Assembly: GCA_030280995.1 (NCBI GenBank)
Contig: JASXTE010000017.1
Location: 14,684,498-14,748,497, forward strand
Length of the DNA stretch: 64,000 nt
Direction: 5' to 3'
DNA from: Hemileia vastatrix
Taxonomy: Eukaryota > Basidiomycota > Pucciniomycetes > Pucciniales > Zaghouaniaceae
In this document: positions 9,796 to 20,491 of the stretch, piece by piece
Position numbering within the stretch: the first letter of the stretch is position 1
Layout of the letters: every line of letters starts with the position of its first letter
The notes under the pieces: generated by a model
What the model was told of the DNA's origin: nothing
The model's input: the letters and a program-made list of their open reading frames with translations, nothing else
The model's database searches: none
Translations under genes and position numbers: made by a program

Positions 9796-11180
9796 GATAA
9801 ATGGATTTTTCTCAGTGACTCCCTGCTAGAAAGTGTCCTTGTGAGGTTTGTCTAACCTTCAGGGGGATAATTTGGACACATCAAACTACTTCTATTTCCA
9901 TGATTGACCAAAACATAATCCTCATTTCCATCTAAAGAGTTGATATCATCTGACTGTGGCTGATCAAAGGTGTCCACCACAAGTTTAGCCAAAATTTTGG
10001 TGAACACTTTTTTGATGGATAGTGACTAACTGGTGCTTTCTGAAATTGTCCACCTGAAGTTAGGCTAAAATTCAGGAGGATAAATTTATTATGAATACCA
10101 AATTAACTGAAGAATACTTTTGTCCTAGCTAATCTGCATCATAAAAATGTCCAACTGAGGTTTAGCCATAATTCAGGTAGACACTTTTGGAAAGGCACAG
10201 TCTGATGGGTTTAATATCTATATATGGCAATAAGTATCAGTTTTTTATCAACATGGAACTAGAATTAATTTAATATGGCCAAAGTGTCCACCTGAAGTTT
10301 GGCCAAAATACAGGTGGAAATTTTTATGAGGATTACTTGATGAAATGAAGAAGACTTGCAATTACTTTCCATCATAAAATTTTCAAACTTAAGTTTATCA
10401 AAAATTGTGGTGACACTTTTGCCAGATCCAGTCATATGGGATCAACTCTCTATATGGCAATGAAAATCAATTTTTAGTCAATCATGGCATTAGAATTAAT
10501 TTGATATGGACAAACTTTCCACCTGATTTTTGGCCAAAAATAAGTTGGAAATGTTTATGAGGAATACTAGATTAACTAAAGAAGACTTTCACCCTACTAC
10601 TGTCCATCAAAAAAGTGTCCACCAGAAGAATTCTCAAACTTGTGGTTGACACCTTTGGCCTGGTCCAGCCATATGGGATCAATTCTGCATATGGAAATGA
10701 GGATTTAATTTGGTCAATCATGGTACTAGAAGTAATTTGATATAGACAAAGTGTCCAACTAAATATTGGAAAAAATCAGTTGAAAACTTCATTTAGTTTT
10801 TCAAAAAATCAAATTAAGTACAATTTTATTCCTGATGATGCCCATTTTATCCAACACCTCTTCTGAGCCTTGAAAGTAGGCATTTAGCTTGAATTTTTAA
10901 TTTCATATAAAATCCCTTTTATTCAACCTATTTCTTTTTATCCCTTTTTTTCTTTTAGATATCAATTAATTTTATGTAAAACAAATTATTTTCATAATTT
11001 TTTACCTGTATTTGATAAAATTATTAAAGGTTTAACATCACCCTGTAAGCATTTGGCACATGTTTTTTTGCTATACTAATAAAAATAATAATATACTGGT
11101 AGAAAAAAATTGATCAAATGATAAAATATTAATAAAACAGAAAGATCAAATACCAGTGGATATGTTTTAAAAAAATACCA
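9796..11180 (+). repeat. Degenerate short-monomer array, about 235 bp period
   Basis: Alternating imperfect dyads of two types: P2-like (GTCCACCTGAAGTTTGGCCA...CAGGTGG) near 9830, 10040, 10278, 10509 and 10744, and P1-like (GTGTCCACC...GGTGGACAC) near 9966, 10146, 10375 and 10611. Spacing within a type is mostly 210-238 bp. Blocks such as CATATGGGATCAA and GAAGAAGAC are shared with the 607-bp monomer, so this is the same unit without its long AT-rich spacer. Confidence 0.6.
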
Positions 11181-12262
11181 GTTGCACTGAAGAAGAGCTG
11201 CACCCTAGATACTCACCATCAAAAAAGTGTCCAGCACAAGTTTGGCTGAACTTGTGCTGGACACTTTTGGTCAGGTGCAGTCATATGAGATCAATTCTTG
11301 CTATGGCAATGAAAAAAATTATTTGATAAAAAACTTCACTAGAAGTAGTTTTACATAGCCAAATTTCCTACCTAGAGTTCATCCAAACCACAGGTGCACA
11401 ATTTTTTATCTTAAAAAAAAAAGTCAATTTAGTACAATTTATCCCTGATGGCTCTCATTTGCTTCAACACCTCTACTGGCCTTTGATAGTAGGAATATTA
11501 CTTGGATTTCTTTTTTCATATTTGATCCCTTTAACTTAATTTTTTATTCCTAATATTGCTTTTGGATATCAATTAATAATTTTTAAAATAAACTATTTTC
11601 ATATTTTTATACATTTATTTAATAATATTATAAATGGCATAACATCACCTGGTATGCATTTGTCACATATGTTTTTTCTATACTTAAAAAATTAATAATA
11701 TAATGGCAACCAAAAATTAATCAAATGATATTTATGAGTGAGGAACAAAGATAAAATACCAGTAGACATGTTTGTAAGAAATACTAGATGAACTGAAGAA
11801 AAATTCTACCCTAGCTACTCTCCATCATAAAAGTGTCCAGCACAAGTTTGGCCAAACTTGTGCTGGACACTTATGGTAAGGTGCAGTCAGATGGGAGCAA
11901 TTCTCTCTATGGAAATGAAGATAAATTTTTGATAAAAAATTACACTAGAAGTAGTTTTATATGGCAAAATTTTCATGCTGAAGTTTTGGTAAAGCTCAAG
12001 TGGATTTTTTTTTATTTTTACAAAAAAGAAAATTTAGTGAAAGTTTAGCCCTGATTGTGCTAATTTGATTCAACATCTCTTTTTTCTGTTTATGGCAGGA
12101 ATTTAACTTGGGTTTTAATTTTCATCTTTGATTTCTTTTATTTTACTTTATTCCTCTCATATTGCTTTTGGATAGAAGTTTTTTTTTTGTAAAATAAATC
12201 ATTTTCATATTTTTTTACCTTTATTTAATAATATTATAAAAGGTGTAACATCACCCAGTATT
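11181..12262 (+). repeat. 607-bp monomer array, left segment
   Basis: Two monomers with the P1 palindrome at 11227 and 11831 (604 bp apart). The array is interrupted at 12262 by chromovirus A and continues at 21995. Confidence 0.8.
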
Positions 12263-13766
12263 TGTCAGCCTGTATATCTCCAGGACTAAGTAAAAAGTAC
12301 TTATAAGTTATGTTAAACACATGAACTATACATGGGAATAATAAATAAGAGTACACAAATAGTATACATAAGTAAAATTATGATAATACACAAAAAAATG
12401 CCATTATAACACCTTATATACACGCATATATCCACCTTTTATAGGTCTTATGTACTTAATATTAAGTTGGAATATGTTAGGGTAATCTTAAGAACCTTAA
12501 GTATAAGGCTACATAATTTTTAAGTACACTTAAAGCTGTTATATTCATTGTTTTATGCAAAAAACAAGAAATGCGCTTTATTTCACTTAAAAGTTGACTA
12601 TATGCGCTATAAAATTGAGAATATCAAAATTGCGCTTTGACAGATCAATTGGGCTCATTTAGAACTATTGATTTGGCTATTTAAATGCATAAAAATAACA
12701 CTTTTCAAATTTGGTGTTTTTTATGCCAGAAATGGCTTCTGTGTACTGGCCACATACTGCCTGCTTTTTTCCCGTGTGAATAACTTCATTTTTAGCAAAG
12801 TTAGCTTTTTCACACTATAATTACCCCACATTCTACGCCCACTGTGGGGAAACACACTAAAATAGGCGACAGGCGCTTATTTAGTGTCCTAGCTTAATTA
12901 ATAATGCATTGACCTTGTTTATATGCACTAATTTCATTAATAACCTCACTCTTGGCACTTTATTTCATCACCACGCTTAAATTCGCCTAATTTTAGTCAA
13001 GGATTTACCCGTGCAAGCGCCTGCCAAGAACTGCATGTAGTTACCCCACATCTCACGCTCTTTTTTAAGTTTTTGGGTGGTTTCTCAGTCAATTTTGGTT
13101 ATTTTTGAATGGGAATTTCACGTAGTATAATGTCAGGATTAGCCCCATTATTTCTACAGTCAATCCCCCTTATTATTAAGCTATTATTAACCTTAAAAAA
13201 GTCTCCTTTAGTCCTTAATATTATTGTTTTATACGCATATACTCTCTTTTTGTCTTTTTCTTTAATTTTGATGGATTTCCCTTGTTATTTCAAGATTTTG
13301 GCGGTTATTACTCTTCTAATTATGTCAAGGGTCACTGGGAATGTTGATGGGAATGTCTATTAGTTGTTTAGAGGCGTGATTAACTGTGTATTGGGTGGTA
13401 CATCAAGGGAATCATTGGGGAACTCAGTGTGTATAAAAGGAGGAGGTTTTTGGGTTGTATTTCTTCATTCTTTATCATTACAATTTAACCAATATAACCA
13501 AACCAATTACAATACATATCAATTAGTACTTTTATAAGACTTTTTGGATAGTATCTGAATTTATATAATCTATTTTTCTACCAACTATAAAGATTGTAAG
13601 CCATATATAAGATTAGTGAGAATTATATTACTGAGACCTTTATATTTGATTATATTTTACAACTTAGTGGATTAGTACTACAGTATTCATACAGGACCAT
13701 TTAAATCTTCTAGACAACTGACCATTCAAGCTAGTTCACGTCCTAGTACTTGACCCTAGCCTGACA
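12263..13766 (+). repeat. 5' LTR of chromovirus A
   Basis: 1,504 bp, TGTCAG...CTGACA. Contains a TATAAAA box at 13432-13438, repeated TTACCCCACAT-CACGC-type motifs about 220 bp apart (near 12821 and 13041) and several GCGC-centred motifs between 12570 and 12645 in the presumed U3. Confidence 0.92.
13432..13438 (+). promoter_or_regulatory. TATA box in 5' LTR of chromovirus A
   Basis: TATAAAA followed by GGAGGAGG and a pyrimidine-rich stretch that would suit a start site about 30 bp downstream. The same box occurs at 21660 in the 3' LTR and, on the minus strand, at 34366-34372 and 42593-42599. Confidence 0.65.
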
Positions 13767-14434
13767 ATTGGGGGCCTTTCCTCAAGAATTCTGTTATAAT
13801 CCTGTAAGTGAAATTTTCAAAAGAAGGTGCACGTAAATAATATCCCTATAAAAATATTTGGATAATTACAACAGGTTGGGGTCACTTATATAGTGATTTC
13901 AGAAAAAGAAGCCCTGTTATATTATAAAATTGTGATATTGAATCAACAATTTTACCACTAATTTAACTTATAATTGTTATTAGTGGGTCTGTTAATAGAC
14001 CAATTAAATTTGAGATCTTTACAGATAAAATTTTTACCACTAATTTAACATATAATTGTTCTTAGTGGGAGTCTGTCAATAGACCAATTAAATTTGTGAT
14101 CTTTGCAGATAATAAACCAATTAAACTGATTAATTGTTTTCTTTTAACAGGACTCTTAATCTTTTCTTTTATTGGTTTGTAAAATTCATTAAATATTTAG
14201 AAAGAATCATACTGACAGTTGTTTTCTTTTGAATATAAAAACACGGCTACATATTGTAGACCAGTTAAATCAAGTGACCACATAAAAGCATATTTGACTT
14301 TTGGCACTTAAATATTCACTTCATACCAATAAGTAAGCAATAAAATTGTCTTCAGTGGTATTGATAAATACTGATAAAACTCCTTTTTGAAGTTTTCATA
14401 TCTAAACTTTCAATTCTTTAAATTCCACGTAAAA
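13767..14434 (+). other. Leader of chromovirus A with duplicated hairpin unit
   Basis: Begins ATTGGGGGCCTTTCC right after the LTR, presumably the primer site although no tRNA match is clear. A unit of about 82 bp is repeated at 13951-14032 and 14033-14113; each has CCACTAAT...(C/A)TTAGTGG and GTCTGT-AATAGAC inverted pairs. Candidate packaging or translation-control RNA. Confidence 0.5.
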
Positions 14435-17400
14435 ATGTGTGACAACAATGACATTGTAAGTAATAAGGTAAAACCTTATAACTTAAGACCTAGAGCTGAA
14501 AGACCTGTTACAGGACATTCAAATGGAGGGCCAGGACTCTCCCATAATCAACAACACTCCGTCAATGTCTCTGGAGGAAAGGGAAAAGCTGTTAAAGCAG
14601 GTTTCAATAAAGAAAACAAAAAATACTTTACAAGAACAAGTTCACTCCCTATCCACCCTACTGAACACCTTGACAATAAGAGTCAACAATATAGTGGACC
14701 AGATCAACAATCTGGAAAAGAGAGCAGCTCAAGGTTTCATAGAGGTCAACCAAGCTCTAGTGGACATAAAGACTCAACCACCAACAGTGGCACCCAACAA
14801 TTCCATAGCAACACCTCCAGCCCAAGAGGAGGACCAAAAAATTACAGTAAGCAAATGGAAATGGGATTGGTACGCCCAAAACTACAACAATCCTCAACAG
14901 CAGGGCTCCAGCAGTCACCCTTACAGGGGAAAGGCAAGGAGAGGCAGAGGAAGTGGGATAAGACCTTGGTAAGTCATCCAACTTCTTATGATCAATTATA
15001 TCAACCTGACAATAAATTACTTATAGGTAATGAGATTGATAAGGAAATATTGGATATTATTGATAAGGATTTAAAGGATTATTCATTTGAACAGAATATG
15101 TTAAACTTGTCTTTACATGAGGACAATGTAAATAGTTTTATGGATCACCAGGAAAATACTATTAATATAAAAATGGAATCAAATGAATTAAATCTTGACC
15201 CTGAAAATGAGTCTTCTGAATTGGACACAGAAAAAATAGAATATTTTTTAAAAGAGAATCCAATGGAATCAAAAATAATAAGTAAATTATTATTGAGAAT
15301 TGAAAAATTGGAAGAGTTCTCAAAAGAGTCAAACATAAATACAGAAAATGTATTATTACAGCTAACACAATCATTGAGTACCACAGCCAATAAATTAAAA
15401 ATTATTGAAAATTCAAATAATGAATTAATCAATGAGAATAAAAGATTAAAATCTGAGATTAGAAATTTAGAAAGTAAATTAGAACACTCTCAGAATATTA
15501 TGGCTACCATAGAGGGACGTGTAAAATTGTCTTTTTCAAATGTAAATGATACTTTGACTCAAGTACCTGTAATAAAAGATAGGTTACAAAGGGTAGAAAT
15601 TGAAGTAGCTAACATTTTGAAAAATACTGAAACAATAAAGGATAATACCTCTTATGTAGAAAGAGTACCAGTTTTTATGAAACACTCTGAGGATAAACCA
15701 ATGATGGAACATGAACATAGTGTCATGGGCTCTGAGAATATAAAATCAGTAAAAGATGAAATAAATGATCATCTTTCTAAAGTAAGTGAATTACTCAATA
15801 TTCCTCAGGTTAGGGAAGCAAAAACTAGCCAAAAGAACTGGCCTAAGTTAGATCAGTACCCTTCTTTTGACGGGGATTCAAAATCTGATTGGCAACAATT
15901 CATACAAAGAATTGATAACCTAAAATTTTCATACAAATTACCTGATGAAGAAATTACTTCAAAGTTAATATCTTTATTTACAGATGTGGCCTTATTATGG
16001 TTTGAATCTGTATTGAGTGAGGGAATTAATTACTCCTGGAATGAATGGAAGGCACTAATTGAAAGGCAATTTGGTGGCCCAAAATTTAGAATCACTCAAC
16101 AAAGACTGTATGAAAGGGCCAGATATAATCCAAATGCTGGAGATAAACCCATGGTCTTCTTAATGAATTTAATAAAAATCATGAAAGCTATGGATCCAAA
16201 AATGGATTATGAAGAGTGGAAAGAAAAAATAATATACAAGTTGCCTATATCAGTTAGAGACATTATTGTAGCTAGAACTGAAACTGTCAGAGACACCTCT
16301 GGATTCATTAATATATGCAATGAGATATTATTAAACCACAAATATGAAACCAAGTATAGTAATTACAGACAAAGTGTTGAAGTGGTAAAACCTACTACAA
16401 GTAAGTTACCAGTGGAAAAGAAAAAACCTTCAGCTCCCCTTGTCCCTAAGAGACAAGAAAATAACACTTGTTACAAATGTAATGAACCTTGGGTTAAAGG
16501 TCACACGTGTAAGAAAAGAATAAATGTTATTGAAACCTCACAGAATTCTGAACCTAGTAATCATGAAGATGAGAATGTGGAATCCAGTGAGGATTGCAAG
16601 AGTAACATATCTTACAGTGATGATGAAAATGAGATATTTGTATTAGAACAGGATATAATGTTCCTGAATGATGCTATACCTCATACAGACACATCTTTAA
16701 CTTCCATAGAGGAAGCTGAAATAATTAAAGATGTATCTCATGATACTTACAAAATAACACCTATCAGAGCACCTATTATCATATGTGGAAAAGAAATGAA
16801 TGCCATTCTTGACACTGGGGCTGCAGGTAGTGTAGTTTCACTTAATGCATTAATGAAACTTGATAGTAAGTACCAGGAAAAACTAGAACCTGTTCAGACA
16901 AAGAACTGGAGGGGTTTTGGTTCAGTATTAAATCCAATTGGCAAATACAAAACTGCTGTATTCTTTAAATATAATAATGGATATGTTAGAGCAGTTTGTG
17001 AATTTGTAGTAATGGATAATAATAATTGTAGTGATTGGTTTATTATTGGCAATGATTTATTGACAAAATTTGGCATTAAACTAGATCCTGCAAACAGTTG
17101 TTTCACCATAGGGGTGAATGGTAAAAGAAAATTCAAAATATGTTCTGAAAATTCAGTATATGCCATTTCTCCTAGAGAAGAACAACTGCAAGGTGGAAGA
17201 ACCACCAATGAAGTGGGTGAATTGGAAAATGAAATCCAAAAGGCCTCTTTCAGTCCTCAACTCTCAAATATTCAACAAGAAGATATTTTGAGATTGATTA
17301 AATCATATCCTATGGCATTTGCTCATGGCTCAAATGAACTAGGATTGGTCAAAGACCATGAGATGAAAATCTCTTTAAGCTGTGATTTGGATAATATTCC

Positions 17401-19897
17401 TGGCAGCCTAAAAAAGAAACCTTACCCAGCATCTCCTGCAAAAAGGAAAGATATTGAAGACAATATAAAAGTGTTGTTGGAAATGGGTATTGTTGAAAAA
17501 GTGGACACAACACCTAAGTATTGTGTCATTTCACCAGTATTAATCTCTTATGAAAAAGATAAGGCAAGACTATGTGGTGATTATAGAGCTCTGAATACAT
17601 ATACAGTAGATGATATTTACCCTCTACCAAGGATAGCTTCTATCCATGCTACCTTACAAGGAGCAAAATATATTTCCTGTCTGGATGGGAACAAGGGTTA
17701 CCACCAGATTCCTGTGGAAAGAGATTCTCAAAATTACTTATTAATAACCACACATATGGGTATATATAAGTATGTGAGAATGCCATTTGGCCCAAAGAAT
17801 GCCCCTTCAGTCTTCCAAAAATTGATGGATAGTGTTTTTCATCAGGAAATGGTTGAAGGATGGCTATTGGTCTATATTGATGACATCATAGTGTTTTCAA
17901 AAACATATGATGAACATTTAATTCACCTGAAAAGAGTCTTTCAAAAAATGGATGAAATTAATATGACTATTGCATTAAAGAAATGTAAGTTTGGATTTCA
18001 ATCCTTGAAAGTACTTGGACACGTTGTATCTGGATTACAAATTTGTGTTGACCAGAATAAAGTGGCAGCAATTAAAAACATTGGGATACCTAAAAATGTA
18101 AAAGAGGTTCAAAGTTTTTTGGGTATGTGTGGATATTATAGACAATATATTAAAAATTACCAATCCATTGCAGCCCCTTTAACAACATTAATCAGGAAGA
18201 ATGAAGCTTTCATTTGGAATAATGAAAGACAGCACGCCTTTAACAAATTAAAGGAATGTTTAATGTCAGCTCCAATATTGGGACTGCCAGATTTCACCCT
18301 ACCTTTTATCTTGTACACTGATGCAAGTTTCATAGGTTTGGGTGCTGCTTTACAGCAAAAACAGATAATAAATGGAAAATTATCTGAAGTAGTTATCTGT
18401 TATATATCCAGAACCTTAAGAAAGACAGAACTAAGGTATGGTGCCACACAGCTAGAATGTTTAGCCGTGGTGTGGGCTTTGGAGAAACTTCATTACTATC
18501 TGGAAGACCAGAAGTTTGAACTTATAACAGATTGCAGTGCAGTAAAATCATTACTAAACATGAAAACACCTAATAGGCACATGTTTAGATGGCAACTAGC
18601 TGTACAAGAGTACAGAGGAAGAATGACAATCACTCACAGAGCAGGAACATTGCATTCAAATGTGGATTTATTATCAAGAAGTCCTTTGCCAAATGATGCT
18701 GACAACCCAGCTTATGTACCTGAAAATGAGGTTATACATATATTTGGGATTTATATAGTGGATTTAGAAGAAGAGTTTATGCAAACTATATTGGAAAATT
18801 ATTCATCTGATAAAGATTTGTCTAAACTATCTACCATTCTTAATGATCCAACAAATGCCTCCATGAGTGCATTAATTAAAACCTTGCCTCCAAAGTATAA
18901 AAATGCGTTGGAAAAAGGTAAACTATCAATTGAAGATGGATATATATATTACAGGAAAAAGTTAAGCAATGTAATAGTAATACCACCTTCTATGAAAGAG
19001 TTAATGTTGAGTACTTGTCATGATGACATTTTAGCTGGTCATTTTGACTTTAACAAAACATTAACAAGGGTTAAAAATACAGCCTGGTGGATAAACATGA
19101 AAGAGGATGTACAAAAATACATTGAAACATGTGACTCTTGTCAGAAATCTAAAAGATTAACTGGGAAGAGAGCTGGGTTGTTACAACAAATAGAGCAGCC
19201 AAAAGCTCCATGGGAAATTATAAACATGGATTTTGTAACTGGCTTGCCATTAGCAGGAAAAGAAAGTTTCAATTCTTGCTGGGTAATAGTGGATAGATTA
19301 ACAAAAATGTGTAAGTTTATCCCTACCCATAAAGAGGTATCTGCAAAAGACTTGGCATTACTATGGTGGACTCAGATGATGAATACTGCTGGGTTCCCCA
19401 AAGCCATAATCTCTGACAGAGACCCTAAATTTACTTCAGAGTTCTGGACATCTTTGATGGAAGTATCAGGTTGTCAATTAAAATTGTCTACAGCACACCA
19501 TCCACAAACTGATGGGCTGGCTGAGAGGATGATACAAACTCTTGAAGACATGATCAGAAGATATTGTGCCTTTGGATTAGAATACAAAGACAATGAGAAA
19601 TTCACACATGACTGGGTAACATTAATTCCTGGCCTTGAATTTGCTTATAACAGCACAACTCATTCTGTAACAGAGAAGAAACCATTTGAACTCTGGCTGG
19701 GATATGTACCAAATACCCCAGTAAATCTTTTAAATAAGCTACCAAGGTTGGATATACACCCTGGCACTAAATCCTTTATTCATATGCAACAAATGTGTAG
19801 GAAGCATGCAGAGGAATGCATCCAAAAAGCATTTGAATATGAAAAGAAAAGGTGGGACGAATCTCATAAAGAATTTGAATTTAAAAAAAGGAGATGA
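14387..19897 (+). CDS. pol: Chromovirus A gag-pol polyprotein frame
   Basis: One open frame of 1,836 codons; residues before about 183 are probably not translated as such (see gag entry). Domains: charged coiled-coil region 210-480, capsid-like gag domain 484-665 (WPKLDQYPSFDGD), zinc knuckle CYKCNEPWVKGHTC at about 694-707, aspartic protease DTG at about 808, RT with LCGDYRALN near 1061 and YIDD at 1163-1166, RNase H (YTDAS near 1310), integrase H2C2 near 1543-1588 and DDE core (MDFVTG, SDRDPKF, GLAERM). The frame ends early: A7G2 at 19883-19891 replaces A5G3 of chromovirus B, one base extra, so it stops at 19897 before the chromodomain. Confidence 0.92.
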   Translation: MKFSYLNFQFFKFHVKMCDNNDIVSNKVKPYNLRPRAERPVTGHSNGGPGLSHNQQHSVNVSGGKGKAVKAGFNKENKKYFTRTSSLPIHPTEHLDNKSQQYSGPDQQSGKESSSRFHRGQPSSSGHKDSTTNSGTQQFHSNTSSPRGGPKNYSKQMEMGLVRPKLQQSSTAGLQQSPLQGKGKERQRKWDKTLVSHPTSYDQLYQPDNKLLIGNEIDKEILDIIDKDLKDYSFEQNMLNLSLHEDNVNSFMDHQENTINIKMESNELNLDPENESSELDTEKIEYFLKENPMESKIISKLLLRIEKLEEFSKESNINTENVLLQLTQSLSTTANKLKIIENSNNELINENKRLKSEIRNLESKLEHSQNIMATIEGRVKLSFSNVNDTLTQVPVIKDRLQRVEIEVANILKNTETIKDNTSYVERVPVFMKHSEDKPMMEHEHSVMGSENIKSVKDEINDHLSKVSELLNIPQVREAKTSQKNWPKLDQYPSFDGDSKSDWQQFIQRIDNLKFSYKLPDEEITSKLISLFTDVALLWFESVLSEGINYSWNEWKALIERQFGGPKFRITQQRLYERARYNPNAGDKPMVFLMNLIKIMKAMDPKMDYEEWKEKIIYKLPISVRDIIVARTETVRDTSGFINICNEILLNHKYETKYSNYRQSVEVVKPTTSKLPVEKKKPSAPLVPKRQENNTCYKCNEPWVKGHTCKKRINVIETSQNSEPSNHEDENVESSEDCKSNISYSDDENEIFVLEQDIMFLNDAIPHTDTSLTSIEEAEIIKDVSHDTYKITPIRAPIIICGKEMNAILDTGAAGSVVSLNALMKLDSKYQEKLEPVQTKNWRGFGSVLNPIGKYKTAVFFKYNNGYVRAVCEFVVMDNNNCSDWFIIGNDLLTKFGIKLDPANSCFTIGVNGKRKFKICSENSVYAISPREEQLQGGRTTNEVGELENEIQKASFSPQLSNIQQEDILRLIKSYPMAFAHGSNELGLVKDHEMKISLSCDLDNIPGSLKKKPYPASPAKRKDIEDNIKVLLEMGIVEKVDTTPKYCVISPVLISYEKDKARLCGDYRALNTYTVDDIYPLPRIASIHATLQGAKYISCLDGNKGYHQIPVERDSQNYLLITTHMGIYKYVRMPFGPKNAPSVFQKLMDSVFHQEMVEGWLLVYIDDIIVFSKTYDEHLIHLKRVFQKMDEINMTIALKKCKFGFQSLKVLGHVVSGLQICVDQNKVAAIKNIGIPKNVKEVQSFLGMCGYYRQYIKNYQSIAAPLTTLIRKNEAFIWNNERQHAFNKLKECLMSAPILGLPDFTLPFILYTDASFIGLGAALQQKQIINGKLSEVVICYISRTLRKTELRYGATQLECLAVVWALEKLHYYLEDQKFELITDCSAVKSLLNMKTPNRHMFRWQLAVQEYRGRMTITHRAGTLHSNVDLLSRSPLPNDADNPAYVPENEVIHIFGIYIVDLEEEFMQTILENYSSDKDLSKLSTILNDPTNASMSALIKTLPPKYKNALEKGKLSIEDGYIYYRKKLSNVIVIPPSMKELMLSTCHDDILAGHFDFNKTLTRVKNTAWWINMKEDVQKYIETCDSCQKSKRLTGKRAGLLQQIEQPKAPWEIINMDFVTGLPLAGKESFNSCWVIVDRLTKMCKFIPTHKEVSAKDLALLWWTQMMNTAGFPKAIISDRDPKFTSEFWTSLMEVSGCQLKLSTAHHPQTDGLAERMIQTLEDMIRRYCAFGLEYKDNEKFTHDWVTLIPGLEFAYNSTTHSVTEKKPFELWLGYVPNTPVNLLNKLPRLDIHPGTKSFIHMQQMCRKHAEECIQKAFEYEKKRWDESHKEFEFKKRR
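14435..14972 (+). CDS. gag: Chromovirus A gag (short frame, one predicted intron)
   Basis: Proposed real gag: exon 14435-14455, intron 14456-14513 (GTAAGT...ACAG, 58 nt), exon 14514-14972, giving about 159 residues ending in RPW. The open frame also exists on its own from the ATG at 14523. It has a heptad-rich coiled-coil segment, then SKWKWDW, HPYRGKARRGRG and RPW-stop. Chromovirus C has the same ending in its own gag (SKWQWDY, HPYQEGRKRK, KAW-stop), so this frame is conserved and is not a shadow, although it overlaps the longer open frame. A heptamer G GGA AAG at 14927-14933 would move ribosomes by -1 into the pol frame. Confidence 0.65.
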
Positions 19898-20309
19898 GGT
19901 CCTCATATCAACACTACATTTTAACTTACAAGGTAATGTTAAATTAAAGGATCCCTTTGTAGGACCTTTTGTAGTAAATAAAATGGTTGGGAATAATGCA
20001 GTGGAAGTCATATTATATGCTCCATATGATAGGAAACATCCAGTTTTCCCTATCTCATTATTGAAACCTTACCATGCAAATGATCCTGACTTATTTCCAA
20101 AAAGAAGGGGAAGGCCTAAAAAGCAACCTGAAGAAATTGTGGAAAAAGCAGAGATTGAAAAAATACTCAAGAAAAGAATCCTTACTAAAGAAAAAGGAAC
20201 TGAGTATTTACTAAGATTTAAAGGGAAATCAAATGAATTTGATAAATGGATACCTGAAAAAGAAATTTCTAATTTATCCACCCTTCTTAAAAAATTTAAA
20301 CAGAAATAA
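19806..20309 (+). pseudogene. Out-of-frame chromodomain end of chromovirus A pol
   Basis: After the one-base insertion the C-terminal part continues in another frame: integrase C-terminal GDEVLISTLHF region, a basic KRRGRPKK stretch, then a chromodomain (EIEKILKKRI, EYLLRFKGK, FDKWIPEKEI). The same residues are in frame in chromovirus B. Chromodomains in this clade steer integration to marked chromatin, so loss would affect targeting. Confidence 0.88.
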
Positions 20310-20479
20310 ATTTCTGTTCAACCAGCTGAGGGGTTAAAAAACCAGTACTCATAATATTTTATTATGTTTTATTTCTTTAAAGTTGAATCTTTAATGCTAC
20401 AGATTTATTCTGAATACCTGAAAATTACAAATTAAATAAAATAAAATGTATAACTTATCATTTTTTTTATTGTTTTTTT

Positions 20480-20491
20480 TGGGTGGGCGAG
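20480..20491 (+). promoter_or_regulatory. Polypurine tract of chromovirus A
   Basis: A short G-rich tract, TGGGTGGGCGAG, abuts the 3' LTR at 20492 and follows a T-rich stretch; position fits a plus-strand primer although it is not pure purine. Confidence 0.45.

Noticed and set aside
11833..12048. Recurring small frames starting MSSTSLAKLVLDT across the palindromes (also 23396, 28237)
   Set aside because: The apparent protein similarity is a by-product of the repeated palindrome; frames break at every indel.
13109..13363. 84-codon hydrophobic frame inside the 5' LTR of chromovirus A
   Set aside because: Not open in the 3' LTR copy because of indels; LTR sequence, not a gene.
14969..15026. 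A second 58-nt GTAAGT...TATAG intron at the end of chromovirus A gag
   Set aside because: Splicing gives TGG TAA again and does not connect to the pol frame, so a -1 shift explains the data better.
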